Below, one piece after another: positions 6,733-14,475 of a stretch of DNA of 20,049 nucleotides (position 1 is the first letter of the stretch; every line of letters begins with the position of its first letter). The notes beneath the pieces are model-generated. The model was not told the origin of the DNA, did no database searches, and saw only the letters and a program-made list of their open reading frames with translations. Source of the DNA: an uncultured Clostridia bacterium (lineage in GTDB: Bacteria > Bacillota > Clostridia > TANB77 > CAG-508); NCBI GenBank assembly GCA_934154515.1, contig CAKPGD010000020.1, forward strand, positions 1 through 20,049, read 5' to 3'. Position numbers and translations under genes: made by a program.

Positions 6733-8184
6733 CTAATTCATATAATCTCTAAGCTTTTTGCTTCTACTTGGATGTCTTAATTTTCTTAATGCCTTTGCTT
6801 CTATTTGTCTTATTCTTTCACGAGTTACTTGGAATTCTTTACCTACTTCTTCAAGTGTACGTGCTTTTCCGTCTTCAAGTCCAAATCTTAATTTTAATAC
6901 TTTTGCTTCTCTTGGAGTTAATGTTCCCATAACTTCTTCTAATTGTTCTTTAAGAAGTGTATATGCTGCTGAATCTTGTGGTGCTGGGCTATCATCATCT
7001 TGAATGAAATCTCCTAAATGGCTATCATCTTCTTCTCCTATTGGTGTTTCTAAAGATACTGGATCTTGTGCTATTTTTTGTATTTCCATTACTTTTTCAA
7101 CTGGAATTTCCATTTCTTTTGCTATTTCTTCTGGGGTTGGCTCTCTTCCTAATTGTTGTAATAGATGTCTAGAGGTACGGATTAATTTGTTTATTGTTTC
7201 TACCATATGCACTGGAATTCTTATTGTTCTTGCTTGGTCTGCAATTGCTCTTGTAATTGCTTGACGAATCCACCATGTAGCATAAGTACTAAATTTGAAT
7301 CCTTTTGTGTAATCAAATTTTTCTACTGCTTTTATTAATCCCATATTTCCTTCTTGTATTAAATCTAAGAATAACATTCCTCTACCAACATATTTTTTAG
7401 CAATACTTACAACAAGTCTTAAGTTTGATTCTGCTAATTTTTGTTTTGCATATTCGTCACCTTCTAAGACTTTTTTTGCAAGTTCTAATTCTTCATCATA
7501 ACTTAAAAGCGGTATTTTTCCTATTTCTCTTAAATACATTCTAACTGGGTCATCTACATTTACACCTTCAATTCCAGCAGATAAGTCTAAGTCATCTAGA
7601 GGAATATCTTCTACTTCTTTTAAATCGTCAATATCTGGTCCTTCGAAATCATCTTGAATTAAATCTACACCTAATTCTTCAAATGCATCAAATACTTTAT
7701 CTAATTCTTCTGGGCTAGTATTTTCAAGTTCATTTGCAAGTTCTCCATATGTTACTTTCTTTTCTTCTCTTGCTTTTTCAATTACTTTTTCTACTGTTTT
7801 GCTAGTTTCTTCTTTTTCCTCTTTATTCTTAGTATCTTGTTTTTCAGTATCTTTATTTTCTTTTTCATCTTTTTTCTTTGTTGTTTTTTTAGCTTTAGGC
7901 TCTTCTTTTACTTCTGATAATGCTTCTTTATTTACTTCTTCTGTTACTTCTTTTTTAGTAGCTTTTTTGCTTTCTTTTTTTGGTTCTTTATCTGAAACTA
8001 CTTCTTTTTCATTTTTTTCTACTTTGCTTTTTGGTTCTTTGCCATTTTCTTTTTTAGCCTCTTTTTTAATTTCTTTTTCAGAAACTTCTTTAGCAACTTG
8101 TGTTTTAGTAGTTTTCTTTTTGATTTCTTTAACCTCATTATTTGTTTCTTTTACTGTTTCTTCTGAAACTTCAGATTTTTTCAC
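6733..8184 (-). CDS. rpoD: Primary sigma factor RpoD (sigma-A) with extended N-terminus
   Basis: The housekeeping sigma factor, needed for promoter recognition and opening. It has 483 residues against about 370 for Bacillus SigA. The conserved part starts near residue 133 (VEKVIEKAREEKKVTYGELANEL, region 1.1) and is complete: region 1.2 DPVRMYLREIGKIPLLSYDEE, region 2 with NLRLVVSIAKKYVGRGMLFLDLIQ and FSTYATWWIRQAITRAIADQ, region 3, and the region 4 helix-turn-helix TLEEVGKEFQVTRERIRQIE. Residues 1 to about 132 are almost only Lys, Glu, Thr, Val and Ser and look disordered. The GTG start at 8182-8184 has AGGAGGGA in front, overlapping the dnaG stop, so the extension is probably translated and coupled to dnaG. 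Confidence 0.97.
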   Translation of the reverse strand: MKKSEVSEETVKETNNEVKEIKKKTTKTQVAKEVSEKEIKKEAKKENGKEPKSKVEKNEKEVVSDKEPKKESKKATKKEVTEEVNKEALSEVKEEPKAKKTTKKKDEKENKDTEKQDTKNKEEKEETSKTVEKVIEKAREEKKVTYGELANELENTSPEELDKVFDAFEELGVDLIQDDFEGPDIDDLKEVEDIPLDDLDLSAGIEGVNVDDPVRMYLREIGKIPLLSYDEELELAKKVLEGDEYAKQKLAESNLRLVVSIAKKYVGRGMLFLDLIQEGNMGLIKAVEKFDYTKGFKFSTYATWWIRQAITRAIADQARTIRIPVHMVETINKLIRTSRHLLQQLGREPTPEEIAKEMEIPVEKVMEIQKIAQDPVSLETPIGEEDDSHLGDFIQDDDSPAPQDSAAYTLLKEQLEEVMGTLTPREAKVLKLRFGLEDGKARTLEEVGKEFQVTRERIRQIEAKALRKLRHPSRSKKLRDYMN

Positions 8185-8196
8185 AAATAATCCCTC

Positions 8197-10002
8197 CTAT
8201 TTCATCTTTGCAAGTTTTATTATTACCTCGTTAAGTTTTCTTCCTAGCTCATCTGCCTCTTGCTTGCTTATTTCTTTTTCTTCTAATTTTTTTATGATTT
8301 CATTTCTTTGATTTATTAAATTTTCTTTAGTATATATATTTATTAAGTCTGAAATACATTTATCCACTTCTGTAATTTCAAAATCATATACTAATATCCA
8401 TGAAAGATAATTTATTGTTTCTTCGTCTTCAAACCAGTCTAATACTTTATCTATATTACTATTTCCTTTTTCAAGTTCTTCATACAATTTTTTAACAATA
8501 GTTTGATTTCTTTGACTTTTAAAATCACTTACGCTAATATTTTTTCTTATTATTTCATAGCTTTCTTTTGGGTAATTAATAAGTAAATATATTATAAGTT
8601 TTTCTCTTTTATCTATTTGCTCATTAACTTCTTCTTTGTTTTCCTCTTTTACTTCAAGTCTTGGTTTTGCTTTTTCTAAAATTCCATTAGACTTTGATGC
8701 TTTCCTTTCAATTTTTGACATTTCCGCATAAATAGCTTCTTTTGAAATTTTGTATTCTAAAGATAACTTATCTACATATACTTCCTTTTCAATGTCACTA
8801 TCTATTCTAGATAAAACTTTTGCTATTTCTTTTAAGAATTTGATTTTATCATTAGTATTTTCTAAATCTAATTCTTTTCTTAAAATTTTAATTTTATACT
8901 CTACTAATGATATTGCGTTATCTACAACTTTATTAAACCTTTCTGGACCATATTTTATTACAAACTCGTCTGGATCCTTTGCACCTTTCATTTGGAGTAC
9001 TCTTACGTCACATCCTAAATTTTGGAGAATTTCTAACCCTCTCATTGTTGCAGCTTGTCCAGCTCCATCTGAGTCATAACCTATTATTATTTGCTCACTA
9101 CTTTTTCTTAAAAGTCTCCCCTGTGCTTCTGTCATAGCAGTTCCAAGTGATGCTACTGCATTATGAATTCCACGTTGATGCAGTGATATACAATCCATAT
9201 ACCCTTCAACTATTATCATTTTTTTAGTATCATACTTTTTTGCAACATTAAGACCAAATAAGTGTCTTCCTTTTGTATATACTATACTTTCTGCTGAATT
9301 TATGTATTTAGGATTTTTTTCTTTTGGAAGACTATCATCTAATCTTCTACCACCAAATGCAATAACTCTACCTCTTTCATCACAAATTGGAAACATTAAT
9401 CTTTTTCTAAATCTATCAATAAACCTTCCTTCATCATTTCTATTAACTAATCTAGATTCTAATATTTCTTCGTCTGTAAATCCTTTAGATTTTAGTAGTC
9501 TATATAAGTCATCAAAGTTTCCTGAATAACCTATTAAAAAGTTTTTTAATGTTGCATTATCCATCTTTCTCATTTTTACATAGTCTTGTGCTGGCTTTGC
9601 AGTTGGCTTGTACAAATTTTCATGATAGAATTCTGCTGTTATTTTATTTATTTCATAAACTTTTGACCTTAGTTGCATCATTTTGTTATCTGCAGCTGAT
9701 GTTTCAAGTACAGGTAGCTGTATTCCTGCTCTTTCTGCAAGTATTTCTAGAGCATCTTTAAAACCTACATTTTCGATTTTACTTATAAAATGGATTACAT
9801 TTCCACCAACACCACAGCCAAAGCATTTAAATATTTGTCTGTCTGGCGATACATAAAAAGAAGGTGACTTTTCTTTATGAAATGGACATAGTCCACTAAA
9901 ACTTCTACCGCTTCTTTTTAGGACAACATATTGAGAAACGATATCTATAATGTCATTTCTATTTCTTATTTCATCAATTAATTCATCACTATATCGTACC
10001 AT
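8197..10002 (-). CDS. dnaG: DNA primase DnaG
   Basis: Makes RNA primers for replication at the fork and works with the replicative helicase. The 601 residues are a normal length. The N-terminal CHC2 zinc-binding domain has Cys39, His42, Cys60 and Cys63 (LCPFHKEKSPSF, FKCFGCG). The catalytic core has a TOPRIM fold with Glu266 (IIVEGYMD) and Asp310/Asp312 (IGYDSDGAGQAA). The C-terminal region (about 430-601) is the helicase-binding part and is Glu/Lys-rich. The TAG stop overlaps the rpoD ribosome site, so the two genes form the classic dnaG-rpoD operon. GAAAGG precedes the ATG at 10000-10002. No promoter in 10003-10139 stands out; TTTATG-N17-TATAAA is the best but weak candidate. Confidence 0.97.
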   Translation of the reverse strand: MVRYSDELIDEIRNRNDIIDIVSQYVVLKRSGRSFSGLCPFHKEKSPSFYVSPDRQIFKCFGCGVGGNVIHFISKIENVGFKDALEILAERAGIQLPVLETSAADNKMMQLRSKVYEINKITAEFYHENLYKPTAKPAQDYVKMRKMDNATLKNFLIGYSGNFDDLYRLLKSKGFTDEEILESRLVNRNDEGRFIDRFRKRLMFPICDERGRVIAFGGRRLDDSLPKEKNPKYINSAESIVYTKGRHLFGLNVAKKYDTKKMIIVEGYMDCISLHQRGIHNAVASLGTAMTEAQGRLLRKSSEQIIIGYDSDGAGQAATMRGLEILQNLGCDVRVLQMKGAKDPDEFVIKYGPERFNKVVDNAISLVEYKIKILRKELDLENTNDKIKFLKEIAKVLSRIDSDIEKEVYVDKLSLEYKISKEAIYAEMSKIERKASKSNGILEKAKPRLEVKEENKEEVNEQIDKREKLIIYLLINYPKESYEIIRKNISVSDFKSQRNQTIVKKLYEELEKGNSNIDKVLDWFEDEETINYLSWILVYDFEITEVDKCISDLINIYTKENLINQRNEIIKKLEEKEISKQEADELGRKLNEVIIKLAKMK

Positions 10003-10139
10003 TTTATCTACCTTTCTACTCCATATTTATAATATTCGACACAATATACATAAATCCTTCTAAAATATTACGAACATATTTCATTTATATTACAAGTTTT
10101 TCTTTATATTTGACATAACATTTGTAATAAGATACAGAA

Positions 10140-10164
10140 ATACGACTTCTATAAAAAGTCGTAT
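10140..10164 (-). terminator. Hairpin downstream of the CarD-family gene
   Basis: ATACGACTT (10140-10148) and AAGTCGTAT (10156-10164) form a perfect 9 bp stem with a 7 nt loop, 31 bp after the CarD-family stop. On the minus strand it is followed by TTTCTGT, a weak U-tract, so termination may be partial and allow some read-through to dnaG. Confidence 0.6.
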
Positions 10165-10195
10165 CCTTGGTTTATTTGGTTTGAATCTAATTATT

Positions 10196-10765
10196 TTATA
10201 AATTTGATGTTCCATCAAATGGAATAAATTTTTTAACTATATCATTTGCAATTTCTGGTTCTTGAGCTGGAGTCTTGTATTCTTCAAATGACATTGTTAT
10301 TTTATTTTCTATTAATTTTTCTACATCTTCTTGAGAAGCATGTTCTGCTAAAACAAGCTCACTTACTAAAATTTGTTTAGCATTTCCTAGCATTTTCTTT
10401 TCGCCTGTAGATAATCCTTTTTCTTTTTGTTTAAAAGCTAAGTTTCTAACTACATCGGCAACTTCATATATGTCTCCGCTTTTCATTTTTTCCATGTTGT
10501 CTCTATATCTTTTATTCCAATTATTAGACATTTCTGTTTCATTTTCTTCTAATATTTGTAATACTTTTCCTGCATTTTCTTTGCTAATTATGTTTCTAAC
10601 ACCAATCTCTTCTGCTTTTGCAGTTGGTACCATTACTTTTACTTCACCTGGCATCTTTATAATATAATAGTTTTGTTTTTCTCCTAATATATCTTTCTCC
10701 TCTATTGCATCTATTGTACCTGCACCATGCATTGGGTATACTATTTTATCTCCTACATTAAACAT
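10196..10765 (-). CDS. CarD/CdnL-family transcription regulator
   Basis: A 189-residue protein. Residues 1 to about 55 (MFNVGDKIVYPMHGAGTI, then YYIIKMP and VKVMVPT) match the CarD RNA-polymerase-interacting domain, which binds the beta subunit. The rest to about 160 is helical, with SNNWNKRYRDNMEKMKSGD and GEKKMLGNAKQILVSEL, the DNA-contacting CdnL-type region. Relatives stabilise open complexes at sigma-A promoters, especially for rRNA. It lies just upstream of dnaG-rpoD, but with its own near-consensus promoter and a hairpin after it. AAAGGAG at 10775-10781 precedes the ATG by 9 nt. Oddity: the tail FIPFDGTSNL (180-189) looks appended and resembles the end of the SPFH protein in this window. 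Confidence 0.9.
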   Translation of the reverse strand: MFNVGDKIVYPMHGAGTIDAIEEKDILGEKQNYYIIKMPGEVKVMVPTAKAEEIGVRNIISKENAGKVLQILEENETEMSNNWNKRYRDNMEKMKSGDIYEVADVVRNLAFKQKEKGLSTGEKKMLGNAKQILVSELVLAEHASQEDVEKLIENKITMSFEEYKTPAQEPEIANDIVKKFIPFDGTSNL

Positions 10766-10847
10766 ATAAGTTTGCTCCTTTCAATGCTAATTTATTTTTT
10801 AGTTGTGCTCAAGAAAGGTTTCGATTCTCTTTTTCAACACTAATCTA

Positions 10848-10876
10848 ATTATACTACATTTTTTGGTAAAAGTCAA
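10848..10876 (-). promoter_or_regulatory. Strong sigma-A promoter of the CarD-family gene
   Basis: TTGACT (10876-10871) and TATAAT (10853-10848) are exactly 17 bp apart on the minus strand, near consensus. The transcript would have a leader of about 75 nt with modest self-complementarity (10801-10840). Confidence 0.85.
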
Positions 10877-10930
10877 AATATTTTCCAATATTTTTATAAA
10901 AATTTTATGGTAATTTTTTAAAAAATAAAT

Positions 10931-10974
10931 AAGGCAAACTACTTAAATAATAATATTTTTTTGCAGTTTACCTT
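10931..10974 (-). terminator. Intrinsic terminator of the sortase operon
   Basis: AAGGTAAACTGC and GTAGTTTGCCTT on the minus strand pair over 12 bp using two G-U wobbles, with a 20 nt AT loop, then ATTTATTTTTT. On the plus strand the same positions are two A-C mismatches, so the hairpin works in one direction only. Confidence 0.8.
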
Positions 10975-10985
10975 TCAATTATTTT

Positions 10986-11636
10986 TTAGTTTTCTTTAGC
11001 CCATATAACTAGTCTTTTTGATGCATCTGAAGTACAAGTTGAAAGTGATATTTCTCTTCTTCCTTCTGTATTTCTAGTTGCATAACTAAAGTCTGAATCT
11101 GTTGTTATATATTTGTTATATACAACATATTCTCTTTTTACTCCCGTTGCATCTGTTATATAAATTTTGTCTCCATTTTCTAATTTTTTGTTGTTTCCAA
11201 AAAATCCACCTTGCCTGTAATTATGTCCTACAATTACTGTGTTTCCAACTTGATTTAAACCTGGTCCATATAGCATTACAATTGCAACTTCCATTGCTCT
11301 TGGAGATGTATCATCTACAATAGGATAACTTATACGGGTTTTAGGAATTTTTATTGTTCCTATTACATCATATCCTTTATGCTTTACATTTTTGGTTGTA
11401 GTAACTGTATTTCCAGTAGTAGGTTGTTCTTCATTTACTTGTGTATTTTCATCATCAATTGCTACAGTTATTATACTTGAAAATTCATTTTCGAATTCAT
11501 CCACAACTTGTTCTGCTTCTTTATCTATAAAGTAAGCTGATATGTATTTGTAGCCTAAAAATCCAAGTAATCCAACTGCTACAACTATTATAACTACTAA
11601 CACTACTGTAAAAATTTTTCTACCTTTGTTTATCAT
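10986..11636 (-). CDS. Sortase, second gene of tandem pair (class D-like)
   Basis: A 216-residue membrane-anchored transpeptidase that cleaves LPXTG-type signals and joins proteins to peptidoglycan. Residues 8-29 form the N-terminal anchor; 40-85 is an Asp/Glu/Thr-rich linker; the sortase beta barrel follows from about residue 88. The catalytic set is complete: His138 (VIVGHNYR), Cys201 (LSTCTSD) and Arg208 (KRLVIWA). The single N-terminal anchor and LSTCT motif fit class D better than A, B or C, though I hold the class loosely. It starts 29 bp after the other sortase with a GAAAGG ribosome site and ends at a terminator, so the two form a two-gene operon. No substrate gene is adjacent; the nearest LPXTG protein is at 19366-20049. 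Confidence 0.92.
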   Translation of the reverse strand: MINKGRKIFTVVLVVIIVVAVGLLGFLGYKYISAYFIDKEAEQVVDEFENEFSSIITVAIDDENTQVNEEQPTTGNTVTTTKNVKHKGYDVIGTIKIPKTRISYPIVDDTSPRAMEVAIVMLYGPGLNQVGNTVIVGHNYRQGGFFGNNKKLENGDKIYITDATGVKREYVVYNKYITTDSDFSYATRNTEGRREISLSTCTSDASKRLVIWAKEN

Positions 11637-11665
11637 GTTTATTACCTTTCTAAACTAATACTATA

Positions 11666-12328
11666 TTAATCCGCACTGGCACAAATAATTAAACGACTCT
11701 TTGTATCATCTGTACATGTAACTAATGTAATTTCTCTCTTTCCATTAGTTTCTCTATCCATATAATCAGAATCTTCTGGTTCTGTTGTATATATATTAAA
11801 TATTGTATATTCTACTTTTTTTCCTGTAGTATCTGTAATATATATCTTATCCCCATTTGTTAGATTTTTATTATTTGAGAAGAATGTACCATTTCTGTAA
11901 TTGTGACCAATTATAATTGTATTTCCTACTTTATTTAATCCAGGTCCACCATTTATTGCAACTGAAACTTCTATAGAATCTTTACTTGCATTCTCTAATA
12001 TTTGATATTTAGCATCAATCTTTGGTATTTCTATTACTCCAACTACTAAAAATCCATTAAGTCTATTTTCTCCACCATTACTTGTTCCATCTGAAATTAT
12101 ATTTTCAACTTGAATATTAGGAGTTATAGTTTCTTGATTAGTTACTTGTGTATTATTTTTTACTCTATTTACAGAACCTATAAATTGTTCCGAACCATCT
12201 GCTCCATTTGTTTTTGTATTATTGTTTCTTACAAAGTCTATTGTAAAAAATACTAGTACTCCTAAAACTACTATTACTAGCACAATTAAACCTATTGTAA
12301 GTGCTTTTCCATATTTTCCTTCAAACAT
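11666..12328 (-). CDS. Sortase, first gene of tandem pair (class D-like)
   Basis: A 220-residue paralogue of the sortase encoded just downstream. The membrane anchor is residues 10-31, then a long Asn/Thr/Gln-rich linker (32-92) differs strongly from that of the neighbour. The catalytic domain (about 93-220) keeps His142 (IIIGHNYRNG), Cys205 (LVTCTDD) and Arg212 (SRLIICAS). Blocks GPGLN.VGNT..(V/I)GHNYR and NGDKIYITD..G are shared by both copies, so the pair probably arose by duplication and then split in substrate or timing. CCTCCTTT (12337-12344; AAAGGAGG on the coding strand) sits 8 nt before the ATG. The promoter lies inside the rimO terminator region. Confidence 0.92.
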   Translation of the reverse strand: MFEGKYGKALTIGLIVLVIVVLGVLVFFTIDFVRNNNTKTNGADGSEQFIGSVNRVKNNTQVTNQETITPNIQVENIISDGTSNGGENRLNGFLVVGVIEIPKIDAKYQILENASKDSIEVSVAINGGPGLNKVGNTIIIGHNYRNGTFFSNNKNLTNGDKIYITDTTGKKVEYTIFNIYTTEPEDSDYMDRETNGKREITLVTCTDDTKSRLIICASAD

Positions 12329-12364
12329 ATTATTGGCCTCCTTTGTTTTTTCACTTATACATTT

Positions 12365-12393
12365 ATTATAACATAAAAAATCCCTTTTTTCTA
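12365..12393 (-). promoter_or_regulatory. Promoter of the sortase pair, overlapping the rimO terminator
   Basis: TGTTATAAT (12373-12365) is a perfect extended -10. A weak -35, TAGAAA (12393-12388), falls 17 bp upstream in the loop and arm of the rimO terminator hairpin. Confidence 0.65.
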
Positions 12394-12409
12394 CTAAAAA
12401 GGGATTTTT
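12376..12409 (-). terminator. Intrinsic terminator of rimO
   Basis: A perfect 14 bp stem, AAAAATCCCTTTTT (12376-12389) with AAAAAGGGATTTTT (12396-12409), has a 6 nt loop. It begins 4 bp after the rimO stop codon and runs into a T-tract on the minus strand. Confidence 0.9.
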
Positions 12410-12412
12410 ATA

Positions 12413-13714
12413 TTAAATTATTTTTGCTATTAAATCATATTCGTTTGTATCTATAACCTTACATTTAACAAACTTTCCTTCTAATGATTTATCTGTCATC
12501 TCAACATATACTAGACCATCAATATCTGGTACATCCATATAACTTCTTCCTACATAATATTTTCCATCAAATGTTTTTGTTTCTATAAGAATTTCTAACT
12601 CTCTTCCTATCTGCTTTTTCAAGTTTTCTTTTGAGATTTCTTGTTGTAACTTCATTATTTTATTATATCTTGATTTTTTAGTTTGAGGATGTATTTGTTC
12701 TGGCAATTTTGCAGCTGGTGTTCCTTCTTCTTTTGAATAACTAAATGCTCCTAGTCTATCAAATTTAGCTTCTTTTATAAAATTATATAATTCTTCAAAA
12801 TTTTCTTTTGTCTCTCCTGGAAATCCTACCATTACAGTCGTTCTAATTACTACATCTGGTATTTCTTTTCTTAATCTTGCAATTATTTTTCTTATACTTT
12901 CTCCATCACTTTTTCTATTCATTCTTTTTAATACTGAATTAGATATGTGTTGAATTGGAATATCAAAATATTTACAGATTTTATCTTCTTTTTTTACTAC
13001 TTCTATTAGTTCATCTGTAATTGTTTCTGGATATGCATATAAAAATCTTATCCATTTGATTCCATCTATTTTGCAAAGTTCTTTAAGTAGTTGTGCTAAT
13101 TTAGATTCACCATATATATCTATTCCATATTTTGTTGTATCTTGAGCTATTACTATTAATTCTTCATATCCTTCTTTCGCTAATTGTTCAGCTTCTTTTA
13201 TAATGTCTTCCATTGTTCTGCTAATATATTTTCCACGAATTTTTGGAATAGCACAATATGTACAAAAATTACTACATCCTTCTGCAATTCTTAAATATGC
13301 AAAATTTTCTCCAGTTGTTATTGTTCTATCTAAAAAATCTAATTCGGTTTTCTTAGCTTTCTCAGATTTTAAAAGTCCTTCTATTTGTTCCCATATTGTA
13401 TTATAAGAATCATATTTTATCCATAAATCTACTTCTGGTATTTCTTTTTCTAGTTCTTCTTTATATCGTTGTACTAAACAACCCATTGTAATTAAATATT
13501 TGCATCTTTTTTTCTTATATTCTGCCATTTCTAGTATTGTATTTATTGCTTCTTCTTGAGCTGATGCTATAAACCCGCATGTATTTATTACAATTACATC
13601 TGCATCCTCTGGATTATTTACTATATTATAACCATTTTCTTTAAATAATCCTATTGTCATTTCTGTATCTACTAAGTTTTTACTACATCCTAAATGTACA
13701 AATCCTACGTTCAT
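12413..13714 (-). CDS. rimO: Ribosomal protein uS12 methylthiotransferase RimO
   Basis: Radical SAM enzyme that methylthiolates the conserved aspartate of ribosomal protein uS12 (Asp88 in E. coli). The 433 residues match the family. The N-terminal MNVGFVHLGCSKNLVDTE is diagnostic (Cys10), with INTC at Cys46 and MGC at Cys79 for the auxiliary cluster. The radical SAM cysteines are 147, 151 and 154 in EGCSNFCTYCAIPKIRG. The MNRKSDGESIRKIIARLR and TTVMVGFPGET segments follow; a TRAM domain (about 368-433) binds the substrate. The ribosome site overlaps the stop of the guanylate-kinase-like gene 8 bp upstream, so the two are co-translated. Together with mtaB this is the second methylthiotransferase in the window. 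Confidence 0.96.
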   Translation of the reverse strand: MNVGFVHLGCSKNLVDTEMTIGLFKENGYNIVNNPEDADVIVINTCGFIASAQEEAINTILEMAEYKKKRCKYLITMGCLVQRYKEELEKEIPEVDLWIKYDSYNTIWEQIEGLLKSEKAKKTELDFLDRTITTGENFAYLRIAEGCSNFCTYCAIPKIRGKYISRTMEDIIKEAEQLAKEGYEELIVIAQDTTKYGIDIYGESKLAQLLKELCKIDGIKWIRFLYAYPETITDELIEVVKKEDKICKYFDIPIQHISNSVLKRMNRKSDGESIRKIIARLRKEIPDVVIRTTVMVGFPGETKENFEELYNFIKEAKFDRLGAFSYSKEEGTPAAKLPEQIHPQTKKSRYNKIMKLQQEISKENLKKQIGRELEILIETKTFDGKYYVGRSYMDVPDIDGLVYVEMTDKSLEGKFVKCKVIDTNEYDLIAKII

Positions 13715-13722
13715 TTTTCTCC

Positions 13723-14328
13723 CTATCCTTCTTTCTCATTTTCTTTTGATTTTTGTATGTATTTTTGTATATCATTTACACATCTTTCTAAGTTATAATT
13801 ATAAAAAGTTTGCCCTTCTGTAATTCCACATTTTCTTAAATTTTCTTCTGAAAAATCAATATTATCTGCTTTAAATCTTCTTTCCATTTCATCATATTTA
13901 GGTTCTTTTTGTCTTCTTTCTCTTTCTGTTGCTCTTTCTCTTCTTGTTTTTTCATCTATGCTTATATATACAGGTATCACTCTTGTTTCTTTACTTGTTC
14001 TAAAATACTCTTTAACTCTTTCATATGACTCCAAAGTTCCAACTGTAACAATATCTCCTTCTTGTTCTAATTGTTCATCTTTTACTGTTGCATATGTCCA
14101 AGGCCCATATATTGTATTATAGGTTCTACTTTCTATAATTTTTCCAGCTTTTTGTAATTCTTCTATTTTTTCTGCTGTTACATAATGATAATCTATTCCC
14201 TCTTGTTCGCCTTCTCTCATTGGTCTTGTGGTATATAACACATATGAATTTATATTTTCTTTCAACTTTGAATATATTGTGTCTTTTCCTGTTGCACTTT
14301 TCCCCATTATATAAATAAAATTATTCAT
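13723..14328 (-). CDS. Guanylate kinase-like P-loop protein
   Basis: A 201-residue protein of the guanylate kinase fold. The P-loop is MGKSATGKDT (residues 8-17). YTTRPMREGEQEGIDYHYV matches the GMP-binding segment of Gmk (usual form STTTRxxRxGExxGxDYxFV). The lid region ERATERERRQKEPKYDEMERRF matches the R-rich lid. It departs from standard Gmk in using GKD after the loop and YNTIYGPWTYATV where Gmk has a YGNYYGTP-like segment, so it may be a paralogue with another nucleotide substrate; a second canonical gmk elsewhere would support this. The upstream ATG at 14341 lies within the TGGAGGAT ribosome site (14333-14340), so MNNFIYIM at 14328 is the start. It is first in an operon with rimO. Confidence 0.8.
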   Translation of the reverse strand: MNNFIYIMGKSATGKDTIYSKLKENINSYVLYTTRPMREGEQEGIDYHYVTAEKIEELQKAGKIIESRTYNTIYGPWTYATVKDEQLEQEGDIVTVGTLESYERVKEYFRTSKETRVIPVYISIDEKTRRERATERERRQKEPKYDEMERRFKADNIDFSEENLRKCGITEGQTFYNYNLERCVNDIQKYIQKSKENEKEG

Positions 14329-14352
14329 AAAAATCCTCCACATTTTTTGTTT

Positions 14353-14381
14353 ATTATACGCTTTTTATGTTTATTAGTCAA
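14353..14381 (-). promoter_or_regulatory. Strong sigma-A promoter of the guanylate-kinase-like/rimO operon
   Basis: TTGACT (14381-14376) and TATAAT (14358-14353) are exactly 17 bp apart on the minus strand, 25 bp before the corrected start. It is near consensus. Confidence 0.88.
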
Positions 14382-14415
14382 TCTTTGTTTTTCCAAAATT
14401 CGATATTTTTAGTTC

Positions 14416-14444
14416 TTGCAATTTATATTAATATGTTATAAAAT
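14416..14444 (+). promoter_or_regulatory. Promoter of the acyl-CoA synthetase-like gene
   Basis: TTGCAA (14416-14421) and TAAAAT (14439-14444) are 17 bp apart. It lies back to back with the divergent promoter at 14353-14381, leaving only 34 bp between the two -35 boxes. Confidence 0.5.
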
Positions 14445-14475
14445 AAGGACATAAAATTGAAAAGAGGTATTAATT

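Noticed and set aside
7799..8311. Plus-strand Ser/Phe-rich frame opposite the rpoD start
   Set aside because: It is the antisense of the Lys/Glu-rich rpoD extension, runs through the dnaG/rpoD junction, and lacks a ribosome site.
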